NCBI RefSeq assembly: GCF_002215035.1
Contig: NZ_NKFP01000006.1
Coordinates: 570,530-634,529, forward strand
Reading direction: 5' to 3'
Source: Leptolyngbya ohadii IS1
GTDB taxonomy: Bacteria > Cyanobacteriota > Cyanobacteriia > Elainellales > Elainellaceae
Length of the DNA stretch: 64,000 nt
Notes under the pieces: generated by a model
What the model saw: the letters and a program-made list of their open reading frames with translations, nothing else
The model's database searches: none
Told to the model about the DNA's origin: nothing
Shown here: one piece after another, positions 43,716-52,027 of the stretch
Position numbering within the stretch: position 1 is the stretch's first letter
Layout: each line of letters begins with the position of its first letter
Program-made: the position numbers and the translations under genes

Positions 43716-44354
43716 CTATAGCGATTCCTGTCCTGGCTTGCTTGCCGTGCCCTTGTACAGATATCCCAGGAATTTGGGCAACCCCTCACCATAAAATTCC
43801 TCGATCGCCACGCTGCTGAACTGTTGCTCCACCAGCTGACGAATATTGCGGTTGAGATGACAGCCATCGGCAATCACTTTCTGGACTGGGTTCAGGCGAT
43901 TTTGCCAGACCTGCACATTGGGATCGCGGCTCAGACCATGCTCCACAAAAAAGAATTTGCCCCCTGGCTTCAAAACGCGATGAATCTCCGCGATCGCCTG
44001 TTCCACGTTGGCAATACTGCACAGCGTCCAGGTACTCACCACGCTATCAAAGGTTTCATCGGACATGGGCAACCGTTCGCCGTTTAGCACCCGATGGTCT
44101 ACGGTAATACCAGATTGGGCAACCCGCTTTTCTGCCAGTCGATGCGATCCGGCATTTGCATCGATCGCCACCAGCTGCCGCACGTTCTCCGGGTAATAGG
44201 CTAAATTCAGCCCTGTGCCAAAGCCAATTTCCAGCACCGTTCCCGTGACGTTTGCTAAAAGCGATCGGCGATACTGTGCCAGTTCTGGCGAAGCCATCGA
44301 CCAATCCATCAGATAAGGGAACACCCGCTGCGAGTAGAAGCCCATTTTTGCCAC
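43716..44354 (-). CDS. Class I SAM-dependent methyltransferase
   Basis: A 212-residue methyltransferase: motif I VLEIGFGTGLNLAYYP (about 40-55), the acidic residue of motif II in AIDANAGS, and motifs DSVVSTWTLCSI and RVLKPGGKFFFVEHG. This is the UbiE/Methyltransf_11 type. The N-terminal GFYSQRVFPYLMDW and the HGLSRDPNVQVWQNRLNP region resemble small-molecule or phospholipid methyltransferases, but the acceptor is not deducible. ATG is preceded by AGGAGGTGG, a strong ribosome binding site. Confidence 0.87.
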   Translation of the reverse strand: MAKMGFYSQRVFPYLMDWSMASPELAQYRRSLLANVTGTVLEIGFGTGLNLAYYPENVRQLVAIDANAGSHRLAEKRVAQSGITVDHRVLNGERLPMSDETFDSVVSTWTLCSIANVEQAIAEIHRVLKPGGKFFFVEHGLSRDPNVQVWQNRLNPVQKVIADGCHLNRNIRQLVEQQFSSVAIEEFYGEGLPKFLGYLYKGTASKPGQESL

Positions 44355-44500
44355 CTCCTGAACTGCTCACTCTTGCCTGCTCACTCATCCTACGCTGGGT
44401 TAGAAATGGCAGCAATCTGGGTACGGAGGCTTCAGAGTCCGAGGGGCTGGCGTCAGGATGAGAGGCTTTCCGTTTGCCTGATAGGCTTATCGGGGAGGCG

Positions 44501-45610
44501 TTAGCTGTGGCGACGGGATAGGGAGGAAGCGGGCGGTGCTGCGAATATAGTTGTCGTTTCGCCGAGGTCAGTGCTGGAATCCAGGATGAAGTGGCGATAG
44601 CGGTTTGCCGTTTCGTAGTCGCCGATCGCATGGCAGATCGTTTTGAGATTCTGAAGCGTCTGATGCTGCTGGTGGGCGTCCTTGAGTGTCCCTAGAACCG
44701 TGATTCGCTGCTCGTAAAATTCGATCGCCAGACGGTGGTGTCCCAGGCTTTCGTGGATGGTGGCAAGGCTGTCGAGGGTTTGTTCCTCCAGGTGTAAATC
44801 GCCCAGGTTCCGGGCAATGGTAAGCCGCTGATGCTGGTAGGCAATTGCTTTGAGGCTGTCTCCGGTGCGGTAACAGGCACTCGCGAGGTTTCGTAAAATT
44901 TGTGCCTCCGCACGACGATCGGGCAGTTGGCGGGCGATCGTGAGCAAATGCTCGTAGCAGACTACCGTTTCTGCATAGTTACCAACGGCATGGTGGGCAT
45001 TCCCCATGTTTCGCAGGATTTGCCCCTCTACCTGGATGTCTTGAAGTTCGCGGGCGATCGTCAACCCCTCCTCATAGGCATCGATGGCGCGAGCATAATC
45101 TCCGGCGGCTTTGTATGCCATTCCCAGATTATTGAAGGCAGCCATTTCACCCCGTCGATCGCCGATCGCTTTTGCCACATCCAGGCTTTGATGCTTATAA
45201 AAAATCGCGCGGCTGTAGTCCTCCAGGTGGCGATAGGCATTCCCCAAATTAGCGAGTGCTTGCCGTTCCGTGGGACGATCCTGAATCTGACGGGCGATCG
45301 TGAGACTTTGATGTGAACAGGCGATCGCTTCCGGATAATTGCTGAGTCCGTAGTAAGTTAATCCCATGCCGCCCAGTACGCGCCCCTCCCCCTGAAGATC
45401 CTGGAGCGCACGGTACATCCCCAACGCTTGCTGAAACGTTTTCAAGGCTGACTGAAACTCACGAAGCTGGTACTGCTCAATGCCCTTTTCAAGCAAGCAG
45501 TCTGCTCCCGCCTTACGAGAGTCAAAGGGTTGGGTAGAAGTCGGCTGAACCTCCAAAACCCTTTCGGATGGGGGAACGTAGGTTCCGTACCGCTCATCAA
45601 ATGGTTTCAT
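44501..45610 (-). CDS. Tetratricopeptide-repeat protein
   Basis: A 369-residue protein made largely of TPR units of 40 residues from about residue 30 to 340 (repeated patterns like ALANLGNAYRHLEDYSRAI, AAFNNLGMAYKAAGDYARAI, ILRNMGNAHHAVGNYAETV). This 40-residue spacing resembles the GPSM/LGN-type TPRs common in cyanobacteria. It has no signal peptide or enzymatic domain and is probably a protein-interaction scaffold. It lies 146 bases upstream of the methyltransferase on the same strand. Confidence 0.88.
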   Translation of the reverse strand: MKPFDERYGTYVPPSERVLEVQPTSTQPFDSRKAGADCLLEKGIEQYQLREFQSALKTFQQALGMYRALQDLQGEGRVLGGMGLTYYGLSNYPEAIACSHQSLTIARQIQDRPTERQALANLGNAYRHLEDYSRAIFYKHQSLDVAKAIGDRRGEMAAFNNLGMAYKAAGDYARAIDAYEEGLTIARELQDIQVEGQILRNMGNAHHAVGNYAETVVCYEHLLTIARQLPDRRAEAQILRNLASACYRTGDSLKAIAYQHQRLTIARNLGDLHLEEQTLDSLATIHESLGHHRLAIEFYEQRITVLGTLKDAHQQHQTLQNLKTICHAIGDYETANRYRHFILDSSTDLGETTTIFAAPPASSLSRRHS

Positions 45611-46081
45611 TGCAATTGACCTTCACGCTCAAGAGATAGCAGGTGCCCTGTCGGAATCGATTTCAGTAGATGCAGCACAGTTAGCGAGTCAGGGAACTGG
45701 AACGAATCTGCAAGATGACCTGGTCCAAATTGACCTAGTCCAAGATGAAATCGCCAGGAATCCGATCGAAGAGCAAAATTAAAAGGGGAATCTTGCGAGA
45801 CTGTCTCTTTCGATCTAAATAAGCAAACTTTAAAAAACCCACGGTAAATGCTCTGAATTTATGATTTTGCCTACGGGCGAAGGAAAGTTTTGCTCCGTAG
45901 TTGCACGGAATCGCAGGTTGGAGTCGCAGGTTGGAGCCATACATCGGAACTGTAAATTGGAATCGCCCGCTGTTGGAACTGAGAGCATCGCTGCAAATCG
46001 CTACAATTGAGGAAGAATAAAACTGCTGCATCGCCAGATTTTTACGTCAGATCATCACCGGATTTATTACTGGACAACTCT
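45611..46081. other. Divergent upstream region of the TPR and radical SAM genes
   Basis: About 400-470 bases with no supported gene. It includes a short run of alternating ACTGG/GAGTCGCAGGTTGGA direct repeats (45912-45932, GTCGCAGGTTGGAG twice). Promoters for both flanking genes must lie here. The radical SAM frame stays open up to 46007. Confidence 0.35.
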
Positions 46082-47707
46082 GTGACTGTTTTTGCTGCTG
46101 AACGGCTGCTGTTTACGCCTGCGGCTCCTGCCCTGGATGCGATTCCGCTCATTTTTGCCTTTCCAAACGAATACAGTGTGGGAATTACCAGTCTGGGCTA
46201 TCAGGTCGTTTGGGCAACGCTGGCAGCCCGTTCTGATGTTGCCGTTTCCCGGCTGTTTACCGACATATACGAACCTCTGCCCACCGATCCGGAACTGATG
46301 GGCTTTTCAGTTTCCTGGGAGCTGGACTACGTGAATATCCTGGGACTGCTGGAGTCGCTGAAAATTCCGATTCGCGCCGCCGATCGCTCTCAGTCAGACC
46401 CCTTGATCTTTGGGGGTGGTCCAGTCCTCACTGCCAATCCCGAACCCTTTGCAGACTTTTTTGATGTGGTGCTGCTAGGAGATGGGGAACTGCTGCTCGA
46501 TGCCCTGATTGATGCCTATAAACAAGTCCGAACTGCCGATCGTGCTACTCAGCTCCGCCATCTGGCAAAGGTTCCGGGAATCTACGTGCCCAGCCTTTAC
46601 CACGTCACCTACGAGTCGCCGGACGGATTGATTCAGTCGATCGAACCCCTTGACAGCGAAATTCCACCGATCGTCCAGAAGCAAACCTACCGGGGCAATA
46701 CCCTTTCTGCCTCCACGGTCGTCACCGAGAAAGCCGCCTGGGAAAATATCTACATGGTTGAGGTGGTGCGAAGCTGTCCAGAAATGTGTCGCTTCTGCCT
46801 TGCCAGCTATCTCACCCTGCCCTTCCGCACGGCAGATTTAGAAGAGTCGCTGATTCCGGCGATCGATCGCGGACTGCAAGTAACCGAGCGGCTGGGTTTA
46901 CTGGGAGCTTCTGTGACACAGCACCCGGAATTTGAAGCGCTGGTGGATCATCTGAATCAGCCGCAGTACGACTCGGTGCGGATCAGTCTTTCCTCGGTGC
47001 GGACGAACACCGTGACTGCCAAACTAGCGCAGATGCTCGTCAAGCACGATACGCGATCGATCACCATTGCGGTGGAAAGCGGCAGCGAACGGATTCGGCA
47101 GGTGATTAACAAAAAGCTGGAAACTGATGAAATCCTCCAGGCGGCACAGAACGCCAAAGCCGGAGGACTCAGCAGCATGAAGCTCTACGGCATGGTCGGC
47201 ATTCCCACCGAGACGCGGGAAGACCTGGAGCAGACGATCGGCTTGATGAAAACCCTGAAGCAATCCACACGCGGGCTGCGGCTCACCCTGGGGTGCAGTA
47301 CCTTTGTGCCCAAGTCCCACACGCCTTTTCAGTGGTACGGGGTCAATCCTGACGCAGAGAAACGGCTGAAACTCCTGGAAAAACAGCTGCGCTCCCAGGG
47401 TATCGAGTTCCGTCCCGAAAGCTATAACTGGTCAGTGATTCAGGCGCTAATTTCAAGGGGCGATCGGCGGCTATCCAGCTTGCTGGAGCGGGTGCGGCAC
47501 TACGGCGACTCTTTGGGCAGCTATCGGCGTGCTTTTAAGGAAATGAGGGGGGAACTGCCCGATCTACATTTCTATGTCCACGCAGACTGGTCTACCGAGC
47601 AGGTTTTGCCCTGGCAGCATCTTCAGGGTCCGTTACCCGTGGCAACGCTGGTAAAGCATCGGGAAAGTGCGATCGCCGCTGAAATCTCCGTTGCCCAGCC
47701 TGCCTGA
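46082..47707 (+). CDS. B12-binding-domain radical SAM protein
   Basis: About 541 residues if started at GTG 46082, as I prefer, because the sequence before it (from ATG 46007) looks non-conserved. The N-terminal part has a cobalamin-binding-like Rossmann fold (IFAFPNEYSVGITSLGYQVV, LIFGGGPVLTANPEP). The radical SAM cluster motif is C232-PEM-C236-RF-C239 (C-x3-C-x2-C), then a TIM-barrel with AVESGSERIRQVINK. It resembles the TIGR03960-like family of B12 radical SAM proteins. The reaction is unknown; it may be a methyltransferase-type or tRNA-modification-type enzyme. Confidence 0.87.
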   Translation: MTVFAAERLLFTPAAPALDAIPLIFAFPNEYSVGITSLGYQVVWATLAARSDVAVSRLFTDIYEPLPTDPELMGFSVSWELDYVNILGLLESLKIPIRAADRSQSDPLIFGGGPVLTANPEPFADFFDVVLLGDGELLLDALIDAYKQVRTADRATQLRHLAKVPGIYVPSLYHVTYESPDGLIQSIEPLDSEIPPIVQKQTYRGNTLSASTVVTEKAAWENIYMVEVVRSCPEMCRFCLASYLTLPFRTADLEESLIPAIDRGLQVTERLGLLGASVTQHPEFEALVDHLNQPQYDSVRISLSSVRTNTVTAKLAQMLVKHDTRSITIAVESGSERIRQVINKKLETDEILQAAQNAKAGGLSSMKLYGMVGIPTETREDLEQTIGLMKTLKQSTRGLRLTLGCSTFVPKSHTPFQWYGVNPDAEKRLKLLEKQLRSQGIEFRPESYNWSVIQALISRGDRRLSSLLERVRHYGDSLGSYRRAFKEMRGELPDLHFYVHADWSTEQVLPWQHLQGPLPVATLVKHRESAIAAEISVAQPA

Positions 47708-47737
47708 GCAGATCCCAATTAACCCCAATAGAAGTAC

Positions 47738-47768
47738 AAAAGACAACAAAAAAGGAGCAAGATGCTCC
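47738..47768 (-). terminator. Rho-independent terminator (minus strand)
   Basis: On the minus strand GGAGCA-TCT-TGCTCC (47768-47754) is followed by a T-run, TTTTTTGTTGTCTTTT. It would end transcription of the peptidoglycan-binding-repeat gene about 200 bases beyond its stop. Confidence 0.6.
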
Positions 47769-47820
47769 CTCTAACGCGGATTGTTCATGGGGCGTTGCCT
47801 CGTATCCCTCGTTTGTTACT

Positions 47821-47870
47821 CCTTGTCCCAATGCTCCGGGGAGGATATGTGTCTTGGAGGCTCTAACTCC
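47821..47870. repeat. Degenerate copy of a GGAGGCTCTGCCTCC-type repeat
   Basis: CCTTGTCCCAATGCTCCGGG ... TTGGAGGCTCTAACTCC resembles the better-preserved element at 63274-63318 in order and spacing of its two parts. Likely a member of a dispersed intergenic family. Confidence 0.45.
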
Positions 47871-47975
47871 AGACAACAGGGGCAGCAGAGTCGCGTTCGG
47901 AACGGATTCATGCGGAAGCCCGGACACCCGATTTAGTTTTCCGCTGCTCATGAAGGCACGATCGCCCACGCTTCA

Positions 47976-49289
47976 CTAGAAGATTGGTGTGGTACTGGTT
48001 CCCAGGAAATCACCTTCGCTGAGTCCATACTTGCGCTGTGCCTCGGAGATCGCGCTTTCGGTCGTGGAGTTCATGATGCCGTTAATTTCGCCCGGATTAA
48101 AGCCGTTCTCCTGAAGCTGCCTTTGCAGTTCCACGGTGCTATATCGCCCCTCCTGAAGATTTTGCTGATAAACCAGACGCGCCTTTTCGGCTTCCAGACG
48201 GGCTTGCTCTGCTTCTTGGCGGGCTTGTTCTGCGGCGATCTGTGCCTGCTGCATCTGCTGGATGTACTGCATCTGGGCAGGACTATACGCCTGGGTTCCA
48301 GCTGCACCGGGTACAATCCCTGGAGTTCCCGTTCCTGGAATTGCCGTGGCGTTGCCTGGAATGCTTCCGGTTGCGCTAGCCAAAGCAGCATTGACTTGAG
48401 GTCCAGCAATTCCGTCTGCAACCAAGCCTTTTGACTGCTGGAAAGTAATAACGGCGGACTCTGTGGGGGCATCATAGACGCCCGTGATTGGTCCCACATA
48501 GAAGCCCAGGGACTGAAGCTGGGTTTGCAGGGTACTCACCGCCATGCCGCTAGAGCCACGTCGGAGCAAATTACCTGCCGAAGCAGTGGGGGTTGTGGGA
48601 GCTGGGGTAACGACTGCCGGAGCGGAGCCTCGCACAACCTGACCCTCCGGGCGGCGCAAGGCTTCTGTGGTTGCGGGTCCCACAATACCGTCGGCAGTTA
48701 AACCGTTTGCCTGCTGGAAGGTTGCGACCGCAAACTGGGTTGCCCCATCGAAGGTGCCGCTGGCAGATCCGCTGTAATAGCCCAGTGCCGCTAAACGCCG
48801 CTGCAATTCCGCCACCTGTTCGCCAGAATCATTGAGCTGAAGCACATCCCGCGCTGCGTTATTGGCAGATCCGGCGATTGCTCCCTGCCCCAATGCTGCT
48901 TGGGTTGCGGCACCCACAATACCATCTGGGGTTAAGCCCTGCGATCGCTGAAACTCTCTCACGGCGGATTGGGTCGCAGTGCCAAAAAACCCCGTCACTT
49001 CTTCACTAAAAAATCCCAGTTGCGTCAGCCGCTGCTGGAGATCCGTCACTGCCGCACCGCTGTCATTAAGCTGCAAAACGCTCCCCGCCTGAGCCACCTC
49101 AAACGGAATAGACTGTGCCATGCTTCGCTCTACCAAAGTTCCACTGCCCCATCCGATCGTCAGTGCCAGCAGGGTGAAAACGAACCGTATTACCGACCTT
49201 TTGCCCGGACGAGAAGCCGATCGCTTCAGGGCAACGACCAGACGCAGCGTGGTATGGGGCAACACACGGACAAGCACGGGATCAGACAT
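47976..49289 (-). CDS. Secreted or membrane-anchored protein with multiple peptidoglycan-binding domains
   Basis: A 437-residue protein. Residues about 33-50 (VIRFVFTLLALTIGWGSG) form a signal anchor. Three PG_binding_1 domains follow at about 72-133, 150-212 and 240-302, each opening with the LQLNDSG or LRRGSSG motif and containing ATQSAVREFQ-type and GLTPDGIVG-type signatures. A Gln/Ala/Glu-rich coiled coil comes next (about 340-378, repeated EQARQEAEQARLEAEKAR), and a fourth, diverged repeat ends the protein. It has no hydrolase domain, so it most likely tethers to the cell wall. GGAGGCTCCCC surrounds the start. Confidence 0.85.
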   Translation of the reverse strand: MSDPVLVRVLPHTTLRLVVALKRSASRPGKRSVIRFVFTLLALTIGWGSGTLVERSMAQSIPFEVAQAGSVLQLNDSGAAVTDLQQRLTQLGFFSEEVTGFFGTATQSAVREFQRSQGLTPDGIVGAATQAALGQGAIAGSANNAARDVLQLNDSGEQVAELQRRLAALGYYSGSASGTFDGATQFAVATFQQANGLTADGIVGPATTEALRRPEGQVVRGSAPAVVTPAPTTPTASAGNLLRRGSSGMAVSTLQTQLQSLGFYVGPITGVYDAPTESAVITFQQSKGLVADGIAGPQVNAALASATGSIPGNATAIPGTGTPGIVPGAAGTQAYSPAQMQYIQQMQQAQIAAEQARQEAEQARLEAEKARLVYQQNLQEGRYSTVELQRQLQENGFNPGEINGIMNSTTESAISEAQRKYGLSEGDFLGTSTTPIF

Positions 49290-49657
49290 GGGGAGCCTCC
49301 TTCAGATCAGGCGAGAACGCAGAAGTTAAGGGATAAAACAAGGGATCAAACTCGATGCCAGAGATAACCAAAATCAATGTAAGCAGATGCAGGCAAGCGT
49401 AGACAGGACAAATACGGCGGTGGATACACCAGGTACGATCGGGGCGGGAGCCTATCCCCAACGTGAAGCACAAGCCCTCCCTTGACCCATAGGACGATGG
49501 TTACAGCAGAGGATGGTTAAGACTAGGGATAGAGTAGAAAGTCCGCAAAATTTCGCCTGTTGTTTACCTATAGCGGTAAAGCGAATCGGGAACTGTCTCA
49601 AGCAAACTATTCTATGCGATCTCTTTTAATTTGGTTTAAAGGTCGAAAAGTGGTTTA
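49290..49657. other. Upstream region of the peptidoglycan-binding gene, no gene seen
   Basis: About 370 bases between the start of the large minus-strand gene and the terminator of the small gene upstream. It presumably holds the large gene's promoter. No coding region or RNA gene is supported. Confidence 0.35.
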
Positions 49658-49690
49658 AAAGCAAAAAGCCAGCCTCCGCAGAAGCTGACT
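49658..49690 (-). terminator. Rho-independent terminator of the small membrane-protein gene
   Basis: On the minus strand AGTCAGC (49690-49684) pairs with GCTGGCT (49673-49667, one G-T pair), followed by TTTTGCTTTT. It lies about 200 bases beyond the stop of the 56-residue gene. Confidence 0.55.
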
Positions 49691-49887
49691 ATTGGGCTTG
49701 AAAGTACAATTCAAAATACAGGAAGAAATGACTCAGAAATCGACAGCTCGATCGGATGAGGGCACGACACCCATCAACCGTACTCCACCCTACCCGATCG
49801 CCTCCTCCGCATTTGCCGCAATCCATCAGGCAGCTACAGGACTGCTTAACAGGGTGGTTTAACAGGAGTGATTGCTGAAGCGATCGC

Positions 49888-50058
49888 TTAACAGTAGTGA
49901 TCAATGATGAGAGCGGTTACGATTGCACAACCCGTCAGCATCAGAGCAATGAGGGGATTTTGACCCATGCTGACAGCGAACGTTGCAGGAATGCCTGCCC
50001 CAATTCCAGCGGTGACAGCGGCGGCGACCCAGTCTTTCTGCGAGTTGTTATCGTACAT
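49888..50058 (-). CDS. Small 56-residue membrane protein
   Basis: Reading the minus strand from ATG at 50058 gives MYDNNSQKDWVAAAVTAGIG, AGIPATFAVSMGQNPLIALM and LTGCAIVTALIIDHYC, then TAA. There are two hydrophobic helices (about 11-30 and 35-53) joined by a short turn with MGQNP, so a hairpin membrane protein. It is too short for usual gene finders. Support: clear coding-like composition with no wasted codons, and a terminator downstream at 49658-49690. Against: weak ribosome binding site (TTTGAGAT). Family and function unknown to me. Confidence 0.5.
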   Translation of the reverse strand: MYDNNSQKDWVAAAVTAGIGAGIPATFAVSMGQNPLIALMLTGCAIVTALIIDHYC

Positions 50059-50220
50059 ATCTCAAAGATTGGTTTGTAGGGCTGATGTACATCAACCTAT
50101 CACCTACAGCGTATGCCTTTCGGCAGGGGGTCTCAGATTGTAACCAAGCGATAAGTTCTTATACGTTTCTTCATTAACTCTGTCGAACTCTAAATGCATC
50201 CCTAACAAACCCGTAACATT

Positions 50221-50270
50221 CCCCCTGCTCCCCTGCTCCCTGCCTTCCTACTCCCCCTCCCTATTCCCCA
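50221..50270. repeat. Intergenic CTGCTCCC-type tandem repeat
   Basis: CCCCCTGCTCCCCTGCTCCC followed by TGCCTTCCTACTCCCCCTCC. Same unit type as in the rnpB P12 arm (34739-34772). Located between the small membrane protein and the DUF3291 gene. Confidence 0.6.
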
Positions 50271-50305
50271 CGCAACAAAATTTCAATAAGTAAAGTCTCT
50301 ACCCT

Positions 50306-50427
50306 AAGGAGGATGACTCGTGCCACAGTGTTGGTGGTCTTTGCTTACTCCTCCATATCATGGAATCTCTTCCTTCCCAGTACTACCTTGCTCAAATCAA
50401 TACTGCTCGACTCCGCGCTCCGCTTGA
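50306..50427 (+). promoter_or_regulatory. Strong Shine-Dalgarno and possible leader reading frame before the DUF3291 gene
   Basis: AAGGAGG at 50306-50312 is the strongest ribosome binding site here, but it lies 47 bases before the DUF3291 ATG. At ideal spacing it precedes a GTG at 50320 in another frame, which codes for 35 residues (MPQCWWSLLTPPYHG at its start) and stops at 50427, inside the main gene. Translation of this short frame could influence the main start. May also be chance. Confidence 0.25.
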
Positions 50428-50857
50428 TGCGCCAGAAATGGCAGACTTCGTGGCTCAAATTCAGGGAATTAACGCGATCGCCGATGACGATCCGGGGTTT
50501 GTCTGGCGGCTGCGCGGTGAGGGAGCCGATGATGCTACCAGCATCCGACCGTTTGACGATGACCAAATTCTGGTCACAATGACCGTCTGGAAGTCGGTGG
50601 AAGCCCTTTCTAACTATGTTTATCGGGGAGCACACGCTGGCATCATGCGCGATCGCCGTCGCTGGTTTGAAAAGCTAGATCAGCAAATCTTGGCGCTGTG
50701 GTGGATTCCCGTGGGGCACCTACCGACGATCGAAGAGGCAAAAGAGCGGCTTGCCCATCTTCAGCAGCATGGTTCGACCCCCTATGCCTTTACCTTTGGT
50801 AAACCCTTCCCTAGCCCCGATCGGGTTCCTGTCGCTGTGAGCAGTTCAGAAGATTAG
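50360..50857 (+). CDS. DUF3291 family protein
   Basis: A 165-residue protein with the DUF3291 pattern: YYLAQINTARLRAPLDAPEM at the N terminus, DDPGFVWRLRGEG, MTVWKSVEALSNYVYRGAHA and the aromatic LALWWIPVGHLPTIEEAKERL. The fold is a ferredoxin-like alpha/beta barrel related to small monooxygenases of the ABM type; the reaction is unknown. The ATG at 50360 is the only in-frame start, although the best ribosome binding site lies 47 bases upstream. Confidence 0.85.
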   Translation: MESLPSQYYLAQINTARLRAPLDAPEMADFVAQIQGINAIADDDPGFVWRLRGEGADDATSIRPFDDDQILVTMTVWKSVEALSNYVYRGAHAGIMRDRRRWFEKLDQQILALWWIPVGHLPTIEEAKERLAHLQQHGSTPYAFTFGKPFPSPDRVPVAVSSSED

Positions 50858-50944
50858 AGCCTTTTGTTGAGAGCCTTTTGTTGAGAGCTTTTTATAAGGG
50901 GTTCTTAATCCTGAAGCTTCCCTAGCCTCCGTGCCGCCCCTTGC

Positions 50945-51847
50945 CTACCCTGCCTGCTTTGGCTGACTCGATCGATCGCCCATCGCTTTCCCGATCGTGA
51001 CGTTCATCTGTGCCCCCAGTAGGACAATGAGCGAACTCCAGTTCAGCCAGAGCAGCAGCACAATTCCGGCGCTGAGCGTACCGTAGGTGAAGTTAAAGTT
51101 GGCAAAGTAGCGTGCGTAAATATTAAATGCCTGGGACATGAGTGTCCAGAGAACAGCAGCAATCATTGCACCGGGCAGCAGCGGGGTTCCGGGTCTCCAG
51201 CGGCTAGGTCCCTGCCGATAGAGGATGCTAAAGGCGATCGTTACAATACCCAGGGCGGCAAGCCAGCGCACCCCTCGCCCAATCAGTCCACTAAACGACT
51301 CCACGATCGTCGGCGCATTCGATCGTTCCAATCCCAACCGCAGGAGCCAGTCGCTAATCACAACCAGGTAGGACGCGCTCATAATAAAGGCAAGCATTAC
51401 GACGGTCAGCATGAGGGCTACTGCCTTGGCTTTCCAGTAGGGGCGGCGCAGGGCTGGAGGAGTCTGATAGATGTGATCCATTGCGTTCATTGCGGCACTG
51501 ACGGCACCGGAGGCAATCCAGAGGGCGACAATAATACTGAATACAATGACAATCCTGCCGCGAGGTAGGCGGGTCTGATCAATAAAGCCCTGGATTAAAA
51601 AAATGACCTCCGGAGGCGCAACGGGTAAAAGCTGCTGTGCCAAAAAATCAACGCGATCGGGCGGAATCTTCAGTAAGCCGATCGCCGCCAGAATGCCTAG
51701 CAGCAGGGGAAATAGCGCCAGCAGGTTGTTATACGCCATCTCTGCCGATAGCCCGAATAGCCTGCTAGTGCCAGTTTCTTGGATAACCTGATGTAAATTG
51801 CGAAAGTTGATGTTGAGGAAAAATTGAATGAAGCGTGAGGAGCGCAT
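50945..51847 (-). CDS. YihY/BrkB family membrane protein
   Basis: A 300-residue integral membrane protein with six hydrophobic segments, starting after an amphipathic N terminus (FLNINFRNLHQVIQETGTSR). The family signature is seen in AYNNLLALFPLLLGILAAIG, YRQGPSRWRPGTPLLPGAMI and YARYFANFNFTYGTLSAGIV. It was once called RNase BN, an assignment since corrected; transport or envelope roles are suspected. Followed convergently upstream by the DUF3291 gene; its own upstream region has low-complexity repeats. Confidence 0.88.
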   Translation of the reverse strand: MRSSRFIQFFLNINFRNLHQVIQETGTSRLFGLSAEMAYNNLLALFPLLLGILAAIGLLKIPPDRVDFLAQQLLPVAPPEVIFLIQGFIDQTRLPRGRIVIVFSIIVALWIASGAVSAAMNAMDHIYQTPPALRRPYWKAKAVALMLTVVMLAFIMSASYLVVISDWLLRLGLERSNAPTIVESFSGLIGRGVRWLAALGIVTIAFSILYRQGPSRWRPGTPLLPGAMIAAVLWTLMSQAFNIYARYFANFNFTYGTLSAGIVLLLWLNWSSLIVLLGAQMNVTIGKAMGDRSSQPKQAG

Positions 51848-51850
51848 GGA

Positions 51851-51925
51851 ATGGATGGGTAGATAGGTGGATGAGGGAGTGGGGAATGGGGAGTGGGGAG
51901 CGAGGAGTGGGAGAGCGGGGTTCCA
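51851..51925. repeat. Purine-rich low-complexity repeat
   Basis: Runs of GGATGGGTAGATAGGTGGAT and GAGTGGGGAATGGGGAGTGG. The same kind of sequence occurs inside the large hydrolase gene (54581-54640), in the rnpB/palindrome segment (GGGGAGTGGGGAATCAGG) and elsewhere. Confidence 0.55.
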
Positions 51926-52027
51926 GCAAAATTATCTCTAACAGCAGGCGAATTCGTCTGGGCAATTGCCCTACGCTAGTCTGACTTAAATGAATTGCTT
52001 GAGATTGTTCTGTCGGAATCGATCGCT

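Noticed and set aside
47592-47969. 125-codon minus-strand frame downstream of the radical SAM gene
   Set aside because: It overlaps the 3' end of the radical SAM gene and runs through a terminator and a repeat; no protein features.
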